Source: DSSB01 sp046346845 (lineage in GTDB: Bacteria > UBA10199 > DSSB01). From it: DNA of 64,000 bases. The stretch's first letter is position 1; each line of letters begins with the position of its first letter. The position numbers and the translations under genes are program-made. The notes beneath the pieces were generated by a model. The model saw only the letters and a program-made list of their open reading frames with translations. It did not search any database and was not told where the DNA came from. The stretch is taken from assembly GCA_046346845.1 (NCBI GenBank), contig JAXMHH010000005.1, forward strand, positions 248,001 through 312,000. The letters are read 5' to 3'. Shown in pieces: positions 10,620 to 19,988 of this stretch.

Positions 10620-12299
10620 TTACTCGTCCGTAACGCAGCCCTCGGAGGCCGACTTGACGTTTTTGATGAACTTGAACAGGGTGCCCCGCTTTGCCTTGTA
10701 ATCCGGCGCCCGCCATTTCTTGAGCCGCTCGGCGATCACCTGGTCCGGGACATCCAGATTGAGCACGCGTTTTTCGGCGTCGATGGTGATGGGATCGCCC
10801 TCCGCCACGATCGCCAAGAGGCCGCCTTCCTGGGCCTCGGGGGTGATGTGCCCGACCACAAAGCCGTGGGTGCCTCCGGAGAAACGCCCGTCGGTGATCA
10901 AGGCCACGTCTTTCCCCAGGCCTTCGCCCATCACCAGGGCGGTGACCTTCAGCATCTCCGGCATCCCCGGCCCGCCCTTGGGGCCTTCGTAGCGGATCAC
11001 GATCACGTCGCCCTTCTGGATCTTTTTGGCCTCCAAGGCGGCGTTGGCATCCTCCTCGCAATCGAAGACCCTGGCCTTGCCGGTGAAGCTCATCCCCTCT
11101 TTGCCGGTGATCTTGGCGACCGAGCCCTGCGGCGCGAGGTTGCCGTAGAGGATCTGGATATGCCCCGTTTTCTTGATGGGGGCGGAGAGCGGAACGATCA
11201 CCTTCTGCCCCTCGGACAGGCCCGGCAGGGATTCGAGATTTTCGGCGAGGGTCTTGCCCGTGCAGGTCGTCGCGCTGCCGTCGAGAAAACCTTCCTTCAG
11301 GAGCAACTTCTGCACCGCCGGCACGCCGCCGACCTTGCAGAGATCCTCCATCACGTATTTCCCGCTCGGCTTCAGGTCCGCGAGGAAGGGCACCTTGTCG
11401 CTGACCTTTTGGAAGTCGTCGATCGTCAGGGGGACGCCGACCGCCTTGGCCATTGCGATCAGGTGCAGGACGGCGTTGGTCGAGCCGCCCAGGGCCATCA
11501 CGACGGTGATCGCGTTATCGAAGGCCGCACGGGTCATGATGTCGCGGGGCTTTAAGTCCAACTCGAGCAGGTTGCGGATCGCGGCGCCGACCTCGCGGCA
11601 TTCGTCCAACTTTGCGGAATCGGTCGCCGGCTGCGAGGAGCTGTACGGAAGACTCATCCCCAAGGTCTCGATCGCCGAGGCCATGGTATTGGCGGTATAC
11701 ATCCCGCCGCAGGCCCCGGCGCCCGGGCAGGCGTTCTGCAAAATGCCCTTCAAGTCGGCCTCGGTAATCTTGCCCGCGACCCAGGCCCCCAGCCCCTCGA
11801 AGGCGGAGACGATGTCGAGGGTTTGATCTTTGTAGTGACCGGGCTTGATCGTCCCGCCGTAGACCATGAGGCTGGGCCGATTGAGGCGCCCCATGGCGAT
11901 CACCGAGCCCGGCATGTTCTTGTCGCAACCCATCACCGAGACGTTGGCGTCGTACCAGTGCGCGGCCATCGTGGTTTCAATCGAGTCAGCGATGATCTCG
12001 CGCGACTGCAGGGAATAGTTCATCCCCTCCGTGCCCATCGAGATGCCGTCGCTGACGCCGATGGTGTTGAACATCATCCCGACCATCCCCGCCTCGACGC
12101 AGCTCTGCTTGATGATTTTTCCCAGGTCGTTGAGGTGCATGTTGCAGGTATTGCCCTCGTACCAGGTGGTGGCGATGCCGACGAAGGGCCTGGTCAAATC
12201 TTCTTCTTTGAGCCCGGTGCCGTAAAGCATCGCCTGCGAGCCGGGCTGGTCGCGGGCTTGGGTGAGTCGAGAACTGTATTTATTGAGCTTTTTTTCCAT
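10620..12299 (-). CDS. ilvD: Dihydroxy-acid dehydratase
   Basis: IlvD dehydrates dihydroxy-acids to the 2-keto acids that become valine, isoleucine and leucine. The 559-residue protein has the three iron-sulfur cysteines in NTCNMHL, GCDKNMPGS and GAGACGGMYTANTMA, and the active-site region GRFSGGTHGFVVGH. I chose the ATG at 12299 because GGAAGAGG sits just before it; a TTG 18 bp upstream (12317) would add six residues. It is the first gene of a two-gene unit with the hemolysin-III gene. Other ilv genes are not in the window. Confidence 0.97.
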   Translation of the reverse strand: MEKKLNKYSSRLTQARDQPGSQAMLYGTGLKEEDLTRPFVGIATTWYEGNTCNMHLNDLGKIIKQSCVEAGMVGMMFNTIGVSDGISMGTEGMNYSLQSREIIADSIETTMAAHWYDANVSVMGCDKNMPGSVIAMGRLNRPSLMVYGGTIKPGHYKDQTLDIVSAFEGLGAWVAGKITEADLKGILQNACPGAGACGGMYTANTMASAIETLGMSLPYSSSQPATDSAKLDECREVGAAIRNLLELDLKPRDIMTRAAFDNAITVVMALGGSTNAVLHLIAMAKAVGVPLTIDDFQKVSDKVPFLADLKPSGKYVMEDLCKVGGVPAVQKLLLKEGFLDGSATTCTGKTLAENLESLPGLSEGQKVIVPLSAPIKKTGHIQILYGNLAPQGSVAKITGKEGMSFTGKARVFDCEEDANAALEAKKIQKGDVIVIRYEGPKGGPGMPEMLKVTALVMGEGLGKDVALITDGRFSGGTHGFVVGHITPEAQEGGLLAIVAEGDPITIDAEKRVLNLDVPDQVIAERLKKWRAPDYKAKRGTLFKFIKNVKSASEGCVTDE

Positions 12300-12406
12300 G
12301 GCCTCTTCCGTTGTCAAAAATTGGCGTTGGGACCAACTCCGTGGAAACGTTCTTTAAACCCGCCCCCGCCCGCCTGACAAGGAGAGAAAAGGCCCGGATT
12401 TGAGCC

Positions 12407-12435
12407 TTGACACCACGGGTCGAGCGAGGCTAGGA
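12407..12435 (+). promoter_or_regulatory. Probable promoter of the beta-oxidation operon
   Basis: A perfect -35 TTGACA (12407-12412) is followed after 17 bp by CTAGGA (12430-12435), a poor match to TATAAT. The same -35, spacing and CTAG-type -10 occur before hemL and the zinc dehydrogenase gene. A FadR-like palindrome overlaps the predicted start point. Confidence 0.5.
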
Positions 12436-12439
12436 GGGG

Positions 12440-12457
12440 AATGAATAGCCATTCATT
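12440..12457 (+). promoter_or_regulatory. FadR/TetR-type operator palindrome
   Basis: AATGAAT-AGCC-ATTCATT is a perfect 7+4+7 inverted repeat. It closely resembles the operator of Bacillus FadR and related TetR-family fatty-acid regulators (TGAATGAnTAnnCATTCA). It lies between the -10 element and the thiolase start, where a bound repressor would block transcription. The regulator gene is not in the window. Confidence 0.7.
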
Positions 12458-12471
12458 TTTAGGAGGGATTT

Positions 12472-13638
<1,167 letters not shown>

Positions 13639-13692
13639 AACATCACCGGGCGCGGGCGATCGCCCGCCCCGTTTCATCATGAGGTTACGACC

Positions 13693-16122
13693 ATGAGACA
13701 GATCAAAAAAGTTGGCGTATTAGGCGCGGGCGTCATGGGGCACGGCATCGCCGCCCATCTGGCGGGCGCGGGCGTCCCGGTCCTCCTCCTCGACATCGTT
13801 CCGCCCAAATTCACCGAGGCCGACCAAAAGGCGGGCCTCAGCGAGAAGAGCCCGGCCTTCCGCAACAAGTTCGCCCTGGCGGGCATCGAGGCGATCAAGA
13901 AGTCCAAGCCCTCGGTGATCTACTCCCAGCGCGACCTCAAGCTGATCACTCCGGGCAACTTCGAGGACGATTGGGACAAGCTGAAAGACTGCGATTGGAT
14001 CGTGGAAGTCGTCGTCGAACGCCTCGACATCAAGCAGCAGGTCTTCGCCAAGGTCGAGAAGGTGATGCAGGCCCATACCATCGTCAGCTCCAATACCTCG
14101 GGATTGCCGCTGCACTCGATGGCGGAGGGACGCAGCGAGACCTTCAAGAAGAATTTCATCGTCACCCACTTCTTCAATCCCGTGCGCTACCTCAAGCTGG
14201 TCGAGATCGTCTCCTCCTCGGCCACTGATCCCGCGGTGGTGAAGGACATGGCCAACTTCCTGGAAGACCGGCTCGGCAAGGGCGTGGTCTACGCCAAGGA
14301 CACCCCCAACTTCATCGCCAACCGCATCGGCACCTTCGCCTTCATGGCGGCCTTGAAGCGGGTCATCGACGAGGATTACCGCGTCGAGGAGGTCGACAAG
14401 ATCCTGGGCCCCGCGATGGGCAAGCCCAAGTCGGCGATGTTCCGCACCGCCGATATCGCGGGCATCGACACCCTCGCCCACGTGGTCAAGAACACCTACG
14501 ACAACTGCCCCAACGACGAGCAGCGGGCCATCTTCGTGATGCCCGACATCGTCAACAAGATGATCGCCAACGGCTGGACCGGCGACAAGGCCGGCCAGGG
14601 CTTCTATAAGAAGATCAAGGGTGAGGGCAAAAAAGAGATCCTCTCGATGAACCTCAAGACCGGCGAGTACGGCCCGCAGGGCGAGGTGAAATTCGCCTCG
14701 CTGAAGGCGGCGAAGGGCATCGAGGAAGTCGGCCCGCGCATCAAGGCGGTGATCTCCGCCGACGACCGCGCCGCAGACTTCGCCTGGAAGGTCACCCGCG
14801 ACACCCTGGTCTACACCGCCAACCGCATCCCCGAGATCGCCGACGACATCGTCAACGTCGACCGGGCCATGCGTTGGGGCTTCAATTGGGACCTGGGCCC
14901 CTTCGAGGTGCTGGACGCGATCGGCCTTAAAGAGGCCGTCGAGCGCATCAAAAAAGACGGCCTGGCCGTCCCCGCCCTCTTCACCCAGGTGCTCGAAAAG
15001 GGCGAAGGCACCTTCTACAAGCGCAAGGAAGGCAAGACCTATTATTTCGACCTGAAGAGCAACAGCTACCAGCCGATTCCCCTAAAGCCGAACGTGCTCC
15101 TGCTGAAGAGCCTGATGGAGCAGAACAAGGTGATCAAGAGCAACGGCTCGGCCAGCCTGATCGACCTGGGCGACGGCGTGCTCTGCCTCGAGTTCCACTC
15201 CAAGATGAACTCGATCGACGCCGACATCGCGCTATTGGGCTTCGAGGCCCTCGACAAGATCGAGGCCGAGAAGCTGAACGGCCTGGTCATCGCCAACGAG
15301 GGCGAGAACTTCTCGGTCGGCGCCAACCTGATGCTCCTGTGGCTCGAGTCGCAGCAGGGCAACTGGAAGAACATTGAAGAGATGGTCCGGCAGTTCCAAA
15401 ACTTCTGCATGCGGCTGAAATACTCGCCCAAGCCCGTGGTGGCGGCGCCCTTCGGCCTCACCCTGGGCGGCGGCTGCGAGATCGTGATGGGCGCCGACGC
15501 GGCCCGCGCCTATGCCGAGACCTATATCGGCTTGGTCGAGGTGGGTGTCGGCCTGATCCCGGGTGGCGGCGGCTGCAAGAACATGCTGCTCAACTGCGAG
15601 GCGGCCTTGCGGGCCAAGGGCCAGAAGGTTTGGGCCTCGCAGGGCGACGGCGGTCCCTTCCCCAAGGTGCAGCGCGCCTTCGAGCGGATCGGCTTCGCCA
15701 AGGTGGCGACCAGCGCCAAGGAGGGCATCGAGTTCGACTACCTCAAGCCCAAGGACAAGCTCTCGCTCAACCGCGACACCCTGGTCTACGACGCCAAGCA
15801 GGACGTCCTGGAGATGGCGAAGACCTACCAGCAGCCCACCCCGCGCGAGGACATCCTCGTCCCCGGCGTCGGCGGCAAGATGGCGATGCTCTCCGCGATC
15901 CGCGGTTTCCGCGCCCTGGGCCAGATCAGCGAGCACGACGCCTTCATCGCCGAGAAGCTGGCCCACGTGCTGTGCGGCGGCGACATCCCAACCCAGCGCC
16001 TGGTCTCGGAGCAATACCTCCTCGACCTGGAGCGCGAGGTCTTCCTGCAGCTCGCCGGCACCGAGAAGAGCCAGGCGCGGATGCAGTTCATGCTGATGAA
16101 CAACAAGCCGCTGCGGAACTAG
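13693..16122 (+). CDS. fadN: 3-hydroxyacyl-CoA dehydrogenase/enoyl-CoA hydratase fusion (FadN-like)
   Basis: A 809-residue bifunctional beta-oxidation enzyme. The N-terminal NAD-binding domain starts VGVLGAGVMGHGIAAHLAGAG, and the 3-hydroxyacyl-CoA dehydrogenase part runs to about 420, with a catalytic His in VTHFFNPVRYLKL. The crotonase part occupies about 480-720 (ANEGENFSVGANL and LTLGGGCEIVMGADAA). Dehydrogenase first and hydratase second is the order of Bacillus FadN, opposite to E. coli FadB. It follows the thiolase in the operon, and the complex would complete the last three beta-oxidation steps. Confidence 0.93.
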   Translation: MRQIKKVGVLGAGVMGHGIAAHLAGAGVPVLLLDIVPPKFTEADQKAGLSEKSPAFRNKFALAGIEAIKKSKPSVIYSQRDLKLITPGNFEDDWDKLKDCDWIVEVVVERLDIKQQVFAKVEKVMQAHTIVSSNTSGLPLHSMAEGRSETFKKNFIVTHFFNPVRYLKLVEIVSSSATDPAVVKDMANFLEDRLGKGVVYAKDTPNFIANRIGTFAFMAALKRVIDEDYRVEEVDKILGPAMGKPKSAMFRTADIAGIDTLAHVVKNTYDNCPNDEQRAIFVMPDIVNKMIANGWTGDKAGQGFYKKIKGEGKKEILSMNLKTGEYGPQGEVKFASLKAAKGIEEVGPRIKAVISADDRAADFAWKVTRDTLVYTANRIPEIADDIVNVDRAMRWGFNWDLGPFEVLDAIGLKEAVERIKKDGLAVPALFTQVLEKGEGTFYKRKEGKTYYFDLKSNSYQPIPLKPNVLLLKSLMEQNKVIKSNGSASLIDLGDGVLCLEFHSKMNSIDADIALLGFEALDKIEAEKLNGLVIANEGENFSVGANLMLLWLESQQGNWKNIEEMVRQFQNFCMRLKYSPKPVVAAPFGLTLGGGCEIVMGADAARAYAETYIGLVEVGVGLIPGGGGCKNMLLNCEAALRAKGQKVWASQGDGGPFPKVQRAFERIGFAKVATSAKEGIEFDYLKPKDKLSLNRDTLVYDAKQDVLEMAKTYQQPTPREDILVPGVGGKMAMLSAIRGFRALGQISEHDAFIAEKLAHVLCGGDIPTQRLVSEQYLLDLEREVFLQLAGTEKSQARMQFMLMNNKPLRN

Positions 16123-16224
16123 CCCCCACCCCGGCGGCTCGCTCCATCGCTTCATCGATCCGGCCTTGGCCCGTCCGAATCCCGTCGGGCGGGCGGGGGA
16201 ACATTCGGCCCCTACCCCTCCTTC

Positions 16225-16240
16225 TGGCTTAACCTTTGCT
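16225..16240 (+). promoter_or_regulatory. Candidate sigma-54 promoter upstream of the OB-fold gene
   Basis: TGGCTT-N5-TTGCT has the exact -24/-12 spacing (GG at 16226-16227, GC at 16238-16239). It lies 118 bp before the ATG of the secreted OB-fold gene in a 235-bp gap that otherwise holds no recognised signal. It is outside the main sigma-54 cluster, so a chance match is possible. Confidence 0.45.
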
Positions 16241-16357
16241 AAATAATACCCTTTTGACCCAGGCCTTCTTTTTGGTTGCCTGATCGAAGCGGGCCTCCTT
16301 ACAATCTGAGCTCGGACAGGCCGAGGGCCGGGTAAGGATTTTTTTTGGGGGGAGCTT

Positions 16358-16747
16358 ATGGGCCGCGTCGGCGTGCGGTGCGTTGCGCTTCTCGGGCTGT
16401 TGCCAGCCCTTTCCGGCATCGATCCCCAACCGCTTCATGCCCGCGGCCCCCTCAGCCCCGAACAGGCCCTGAGCTTCGTCGGTTCCTTTCAGACCGGCTG
16501 CGGAACCGTCGTCAGCGCGAAATACCACTCCGCCGGGCGCAGGGCGCCCACCTTCCTCAACCTCGACCGGCCCTATCCCGATCATATCTTTACCGCGCTC
16601 ATCTGGGGCGAAGATCGGGGAAAATTTCCGTATCCGCCGGAGCAGGCATTGGCGAATAAGCGCATTTGCGTTTCGGGGGTGATTGAGAACTATAAAGGCA
16701 GGGCGGAGATCATTGTCAGGGAGCCGAGCCAGATTAGTTCCAGGTGA
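16358..16747 (+). CDS. Exported small OB-fold protein
   Basis: A 129-residue protein. The first 29 residues look like a signal peptide (VALLGLLPALSG core, ending near HARG). The rest resembles the small OB-fold domain found with thermonuclease-like and other nucleic-acid-binding proteins: GTVVSAKYHSAGRRAPTFLNLD, then FTALIWGEDRGKF and RICVSGVIENYKGRAEIIV. Binding of nucleic acid is known for the fold but unproved here. GGGGGGAG precedes the ATG. A sigma-54-like motif lies upstream. Confidence 0.7.
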   Translation: MGRVGVRCVALLGLLPALSGIDPQPLHARGPLSPEQALSFVGSFQTGCGTVVSAKYHSAGRRAPTFLNLDRPYPDHIFTALIWGEDRGKFPYPPEQALANKRICVSGVIENYKGRAEIIVREPSQISSR

Positions 16748-16808
16748 GGCATCTGTATTTTTTCTTTTCCGTCATTGAAAACATTAACCAAGCAATAGGT
16801 TTCCATTT

Positions 16809-17258
16809 ATGAGAAAAATACTAAGCAGCCTCTTCGGCCTTTTCCTATGGGGAGTCTCCGCTCCCCTCTTCGCCCTCACCCCTCCCCTCACTCCCGAGGT
16901 GCTGCAAAGCAACTCCGACCTCGTCGTCGAGGCCGTGGCACAAAGTCCCATCCAGTGCCTGACCCTCGTCGATTCCAACAAGTGCTCCGACATCTACCGC
17001 TACCAGATCCCGCTGAAGATCGAGAAGGTGCTCAAGGGCAAGGCCAAACCGGGCGATACGATCCCCGTTACCTTCCTGCACTACGATTACGAGAAATCCC
17101 ACTGCTCGGGGGACCAGGGCCCGCTCATCCTGCCCGGAGAAAGCGGGACCTTCTATCTGCAGGCGGGCGAAAAGGGGAGCTACAACTCCTTCCACTGGAG
17201 CGCGGTCAAATCCACCCGCTCCGGAACCGGTTCCCTGCCGGCCTGCCCCAAAAAATAG
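16809..17258 (+). CDS. Exported protein of unknown function
   Basis: A 149-residue protein with a clear signal peptide (MRKILSSLFGLFLWGVSAPLFA, cleavage about residue 22). I do not recognise the mature part. It has four cysteines (in QCLTL, KCSD, HCSG and ACPK), suggesting two disulfides in the periplasm or outside, and a beta-rich pattern with YRYQIPLKIEKVLKGKAKPGD, reminiscent of small secreted domains that end in GESGTFYLQ. No partner gene is evident; it lies between the OB-fold gene and the ECF41 operon. Confidence 0.75.
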   Translation: MRKILSSLFGLFLWGVSAPLFALTPPLTPEVLQSNSDLVVEAVAQSPIQCLTLVDSNKCSDIYRYQIPLKIEKVLKGKAKPGDTIPVTFLHYDYEKSHCSGDQGPLILPGESGTFYLQAGEKGSYNSFHWSAVKSTRSGTGSLPACPKK

Positions 17259-17283
17259 GCGGTTTCGCTCCCTTAGCCCACTT

Positions 17284-17301
17284 AAGGGAAAAAATTCCCT
17301 T
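17284..17301 (+). terminator. Inverted repeat after the 149-residue gene
   Basis: AAGGGAA-AAAA-TTCCCTT is a perfect 7-bp stem 26 bp after the stop codon, followed by TCCTGTCCC rather than a T-run. It may end the upstream transcript or lie within the control region of the next operon; it touches the ECF41-type -35 element. Confidence 0.35.
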
Positions 17302-17304
17302 TCC

Positions 17305-17331
17305 TGTCCCAAATCCTCCGGCTCAATCGTC
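17305..17331 (+). promoter_or_regulatory. ECF41-type promoter upstream of the AhpD-like/ECF41 operon
   Basis: TGTCCCA (17305-17311), 16 bp, then CGTC (17328-17331). The published ECF41 target motif is TGTCACA at -35 and CGTC at -10 with this spacing, and such promoters usually control the partner gene beside the sigma gene. The position, 31 bp before the ATG at 17362, fits autoregulation. Confidence 0.7.
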
Positions 17332-17361
17332 TTAGCGATAACAGACGGAAAGGAGTCGAAA

Positions 17362-17886
17362 ATGCTAAAAAAATTCCTCCACCGCGCTATCCGGCGCTTC
17401 GAGCGGGAGAACGACTACGACGCCGCATACCTGCACGCAATGGCCGACAACTCACCGGCCTTGGCCTGGCGTTTTTATCGATTCGCTCAATTGGCCCATT
17501 ACGGGAAAAAGACCCCGCCCCCGCTTCTGGCCCTGGCTCGGATCGCGGCAATCCGGGCGGAGGATTGCGGACCCTGCCTACAACTAGCCATCGACTTCGG
17601 CCTGCAAGCGGGTTTGGACGCGACAAGCCTTGAAACAGCGGTGCGCCATCCGGAATCCCTGTCGGGGGAGGCGCGGCTGATCTTTGATTTCGCCACCGCC
17701 GTCGCGAAAAACTCCGAGACGGTCGAGGCCCTCCGCGCTCAAATAGAAGAACGCCACGGAGCGGAGGTCCTGACCGAATTGGCGATGACGATCGCGTATT
17801 CCCGGGTGTATCCTGCCGTCAAGCGAGCGATGGGATATGCGAAGAGCTGTCAATTAATACGATTCAACTTTAAGAAAGCCTCCTAG
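17362..17886 (+). CDS. AhpD-like / carboxymuconolactone decarboxylase family protein
   Basis: A 174-residue all-helical protein. The CxxC of AhpD-like enzymes is present in EDCGPCLQLAIDFGLQAG, but the His that normally follows the second cysteine is replaced. Family members are peroxidase partners or decarboxylases. GGAAAGGAG precedes the ATG. The gene overlaps the following ECF41 sigma gene by one base (TAGTG), the classic ECF41 arrangement in which the sigma factor controls a carboxymuconolactone decarboxylase, oxidoreductase or epimerase. It is thus the probable target of that sigma factor. Confidence 0.85.
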   Translation: MLKKFLHRAIRRFERENDYDAAYLHAMADNSPALAWRFYRFAQLAHYGKKTPPPLLALARIAAIRAEDCGPCLQLAIDFGLQAGLDATSLETAVRHPESLSGEARLIFDFATAVAKNSETVEALRAQIEERHGAEVLTELAMTIAYSRVYPAVKRAMGYAKSCQLIRFNFKKAS

Positions 17887-18836
17887 TGGAACTCAAGGAA
17901 CGCTCCGAAATCTTCCTGCGACACCGCGGTGCCCTGATGGGCTTAGCCTACCGCATGCTGGGCAGCCTAAGCGAGGCCGAGGACGCCGTGCAGGACACCT
18001 ACCTGCGCTGGCGGGAAGCCGAGCCCACGGCGCTTTCCGATGCAAAGGCCTGGCTGATGAAGGTCTGCAGCCGGCGCTGCATCGACCAATTGCGAAAGGC
18101 ATACCGACAACGCGAAAGTTACGTTGGAACTTGGCTCCCGGATCCCCTGCCCAACGCCTTCCGCCCCTGGGTAGAACCGGTGTGCTCTCCAGCTGCCTTG
18201 GCCGAGACCTCGGAGAACTTAAGCATCGCCTTCCTCCTTCTGCTGGAAAAACTCAGCCCAATGGAGCGGGCGGTCTTTTTATTGCACGATGTCTTTCAAT
18301 ACAGCTTCGGCGAGGTGGCCGCCTTTGTAGACGGAACTGAGGGACAATGCCGCAAGGCGGGACAGAGGGCCCGGGCGGCCATCCAACGCGACCGCCCGCG
18401 TTTTGACGCACCCGGTGCCGATGCCTATCAGGTCATGGAGCGCTTTTTCAGCGCAGCCCGAAATGGGGAAGAAGCCACGCTGCAGGAGTTGCTTGCGACA
18501 GGTTCCGAATTTTGGTCGGACGGAGGCGGCAAGGTTGCGGCCGCGAACCGCGTATTGGACGACACGCGACAAATCGCCCACTTTTTCGCCGGGCTGGGGC
18601 GCTTGGCGCTGCGTCAAGGCATGGAACTTCGATGGGATTTCACCCTAGTGAATAATCGTCCAGGCCTCCTGCTCGCCAAACGTGGTGATGACGGGCAATT
18701 CCATTTGGAGACGGTTTTCAGTTTCGAATTCCAAGACCGAAAGATCTCCAGGATTTTCGCGATGCGAAATCCGGAAAAATTGAGTCACCTGACGGAGGCC
18801 TCCCCCGACCTCCATTTTCCCTCCCAAGAAGGCTAG
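17886..18836 (+). CDS. ECF41-family RNA polymerase sigma factor (SigJ-like)
   Basis: A 316-residue extracytoplasmic-function sigma factor. Region 2 is at about 12-75 (GLAYRMLGSLSEAEDAVQDTYLRW), region 4 at about 115-170 (SPMERAVFLLHDVFQYSFGEVAAFV), and a SnoaL-like C-terminal extension covers about 185-310. The three ECF41 signature motifs are visible: WLP (TWLPDPL), DGGGK and NPEKL. In this group the C-terminal domain replaces a separate anti-sigma factor. The start is GTG at 17886, overlapping the preceding stop. It is co-transcribed with the AhpD-like gene. Confidence 0.93.
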   Translation: MELKERSEIFLRHRGALMGLAYRMLGSLSEAEDAVQDTYLRWREAEPTALSDAKAWLMKVCSRRCIDQLRKAYRQRESYVGTWLPDPLPNAFRPWVEPVCSPAALAETSENLSIAFLLLLEKLSPMERAVFLLHDVFQYSFGEVAAFVDGTEGQCRKAGQRARAAIQRDRPRFDAPGADAYQVMERFFSAARNGEEATLQELLATGSEFWSDGGGKVAAANRVLDDTRQIAHFFAGLGRLALRQGMELRWDFTLVNNRPGLLLAKRGDDGQFHLETVFSFEFQDRKISRIFAMRNPEKLSHLTEASPDLHFPSQEG

Positions 18837-18932
18837 GCCGCGAATCCCGGCCGGGCGTTGTTTCAGTGAATAAGATTGCTTTCACCCCCCAGCCGGGGTA
18901 ACTTCTACCGCTCATTTCCTCGTGAGGAATTT

Positions 18933-19970
18933 ATGAAAAAATCCGCATTCTTGTTGATTTTCCTGCTGCTGGCCGCCTGTTCCGGAGGCAAGGGAGGCCC
19001 TACCGGCTCCAGCGCTCCGGCCGCCGCACCCGGCGACCCCAAGGCCGTCGTGGCCGAGCTCGACGGCGAAAAGATCACCGAGGCCGATCTCAACCAGGCC
19101 ATCGCGGGCCAGCTGTCCCGCATCCAAGCCGAGGTCTACGAGGCCAAGAAGCAGGGCCTCGATGAACTGATCGAAGAGAAATTGCTGACCAAAGAGGCGA
19201 AGCAGCGCGGCGTCACCGTCGAGGCCTTGCTCAAGACCGAGGTCATCGAGAAGGTCGGCGAGATCCCCGACCAAGAGGTGGAGGATTTCTACAACCAAAA
19301 TAAGGCGAAGCTGGGCGGCCGCAGCCTGGAAGAGCTGAAACAGCCGATCAAACAGCAGATGTTCGCCCGCAAGGCCGCCGTCTACCGCAACAACCTGATC
19401 GATCGGCTCAGGGGCGCCGCCAGCCTGAAGATCCTGCTCGAGGCCCCCAAGGTAGACGTCAGCGTCGACGATGATCCGATGAAGGGCTCCAAGAACGCCT
19501 CCGTCACCATCATCGAATTCACCGACTACCAGTGCCCGTTCTGCGGCCGGGCCCGCCCCATCGTGAAGCAATTGGTCTCGGACTACGGCGACAAAATTCA
19601 CTACGTGCTGCGCGATTTCCCGCTCGATTTCCACCCCTTCGCCAAGAAGGCCGCCGAGGCGGCCCAGTGCGCCGGCGACCAGGACAAGTATTGGGAGTAC
19701 AGCGACGTGCTGTGGAACAACCAGCAAGCGCTCGACGTGGCTAATCTCAAAGAGTACGCCGCCCACCTCAGCCTCGACCTGAAGAAGTTCAACGAATGCC
19801 TCGACCAGGGCAAATACGCGGCCGAGGTCGAGAAAGACGTGGCCGACGGGGTCAAGGCCGGGGTCAACGGCACGCCCAGCTTCTTCATCAACGGCCAGAT
19901 GCTCACCGGGGCCCTGCCCATCGAAAAATTCAAAGAGGTCATCGAGATCGAATTGAAGAAAAAATCCTAG
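18933..19970 (+). CDS. DsbA-like thiol-disulfide lipoprotein with a SurA-like N-terminal region
   Basis: A 345-residue lipoprotein. The lipobox LLLAACS puts the lipidated Cys near residue 16. Residues about 40-165 resemble the SurA/PpiC chaperone helices (KITEADLNQAIAGQLSRIQAEVYEAKKQGLDE is one such helix pair). Residues about 180-340 are a thioredoxin-fold DsbA domain with active site CPFC (TDYQCPFCGRARP) and the cis-Pro region VNGTPSFFING. It should form or isomerise disulfides in the periplasm. I took the ATG at 18933 after GTGAGGAATTT; an upstream in-frame start would disrupt the signal peptide. Confidence 0.9.
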   Translation: MKKSAFLLIFLLLAACSGGKGGPTGSSAPAAAPGDPKAVVAELDGEKITEADLNQAIAGQLSRIQAEVYEAKKQGLDELIEEKLLTKEAKQRGVTVEALLKTEVIEKVGEIPDQEVEDFYNQNKAKLGGRSLEELKQPIKQQMFARKAAVYRNNLIDRLRGAASLKILLEAPKVDVSVDDDPMKGSKNASVTIIEFTDYQCPFCGRARPIVKQLVSDYGDKIHYVLRDFPLDFHPFAKKAAEAAQCAGDQDKYWEYSDVLWNNQQALDVANLKEYAAHLSLDLKKFNECLDQGKYAAEVEKDVADGVKAGVNGTPSFFINGQMLTGALPIEKFKEVIEIELKKKS

Positions 19971-19988
19971 CCCGGCGCAACGATCCCT

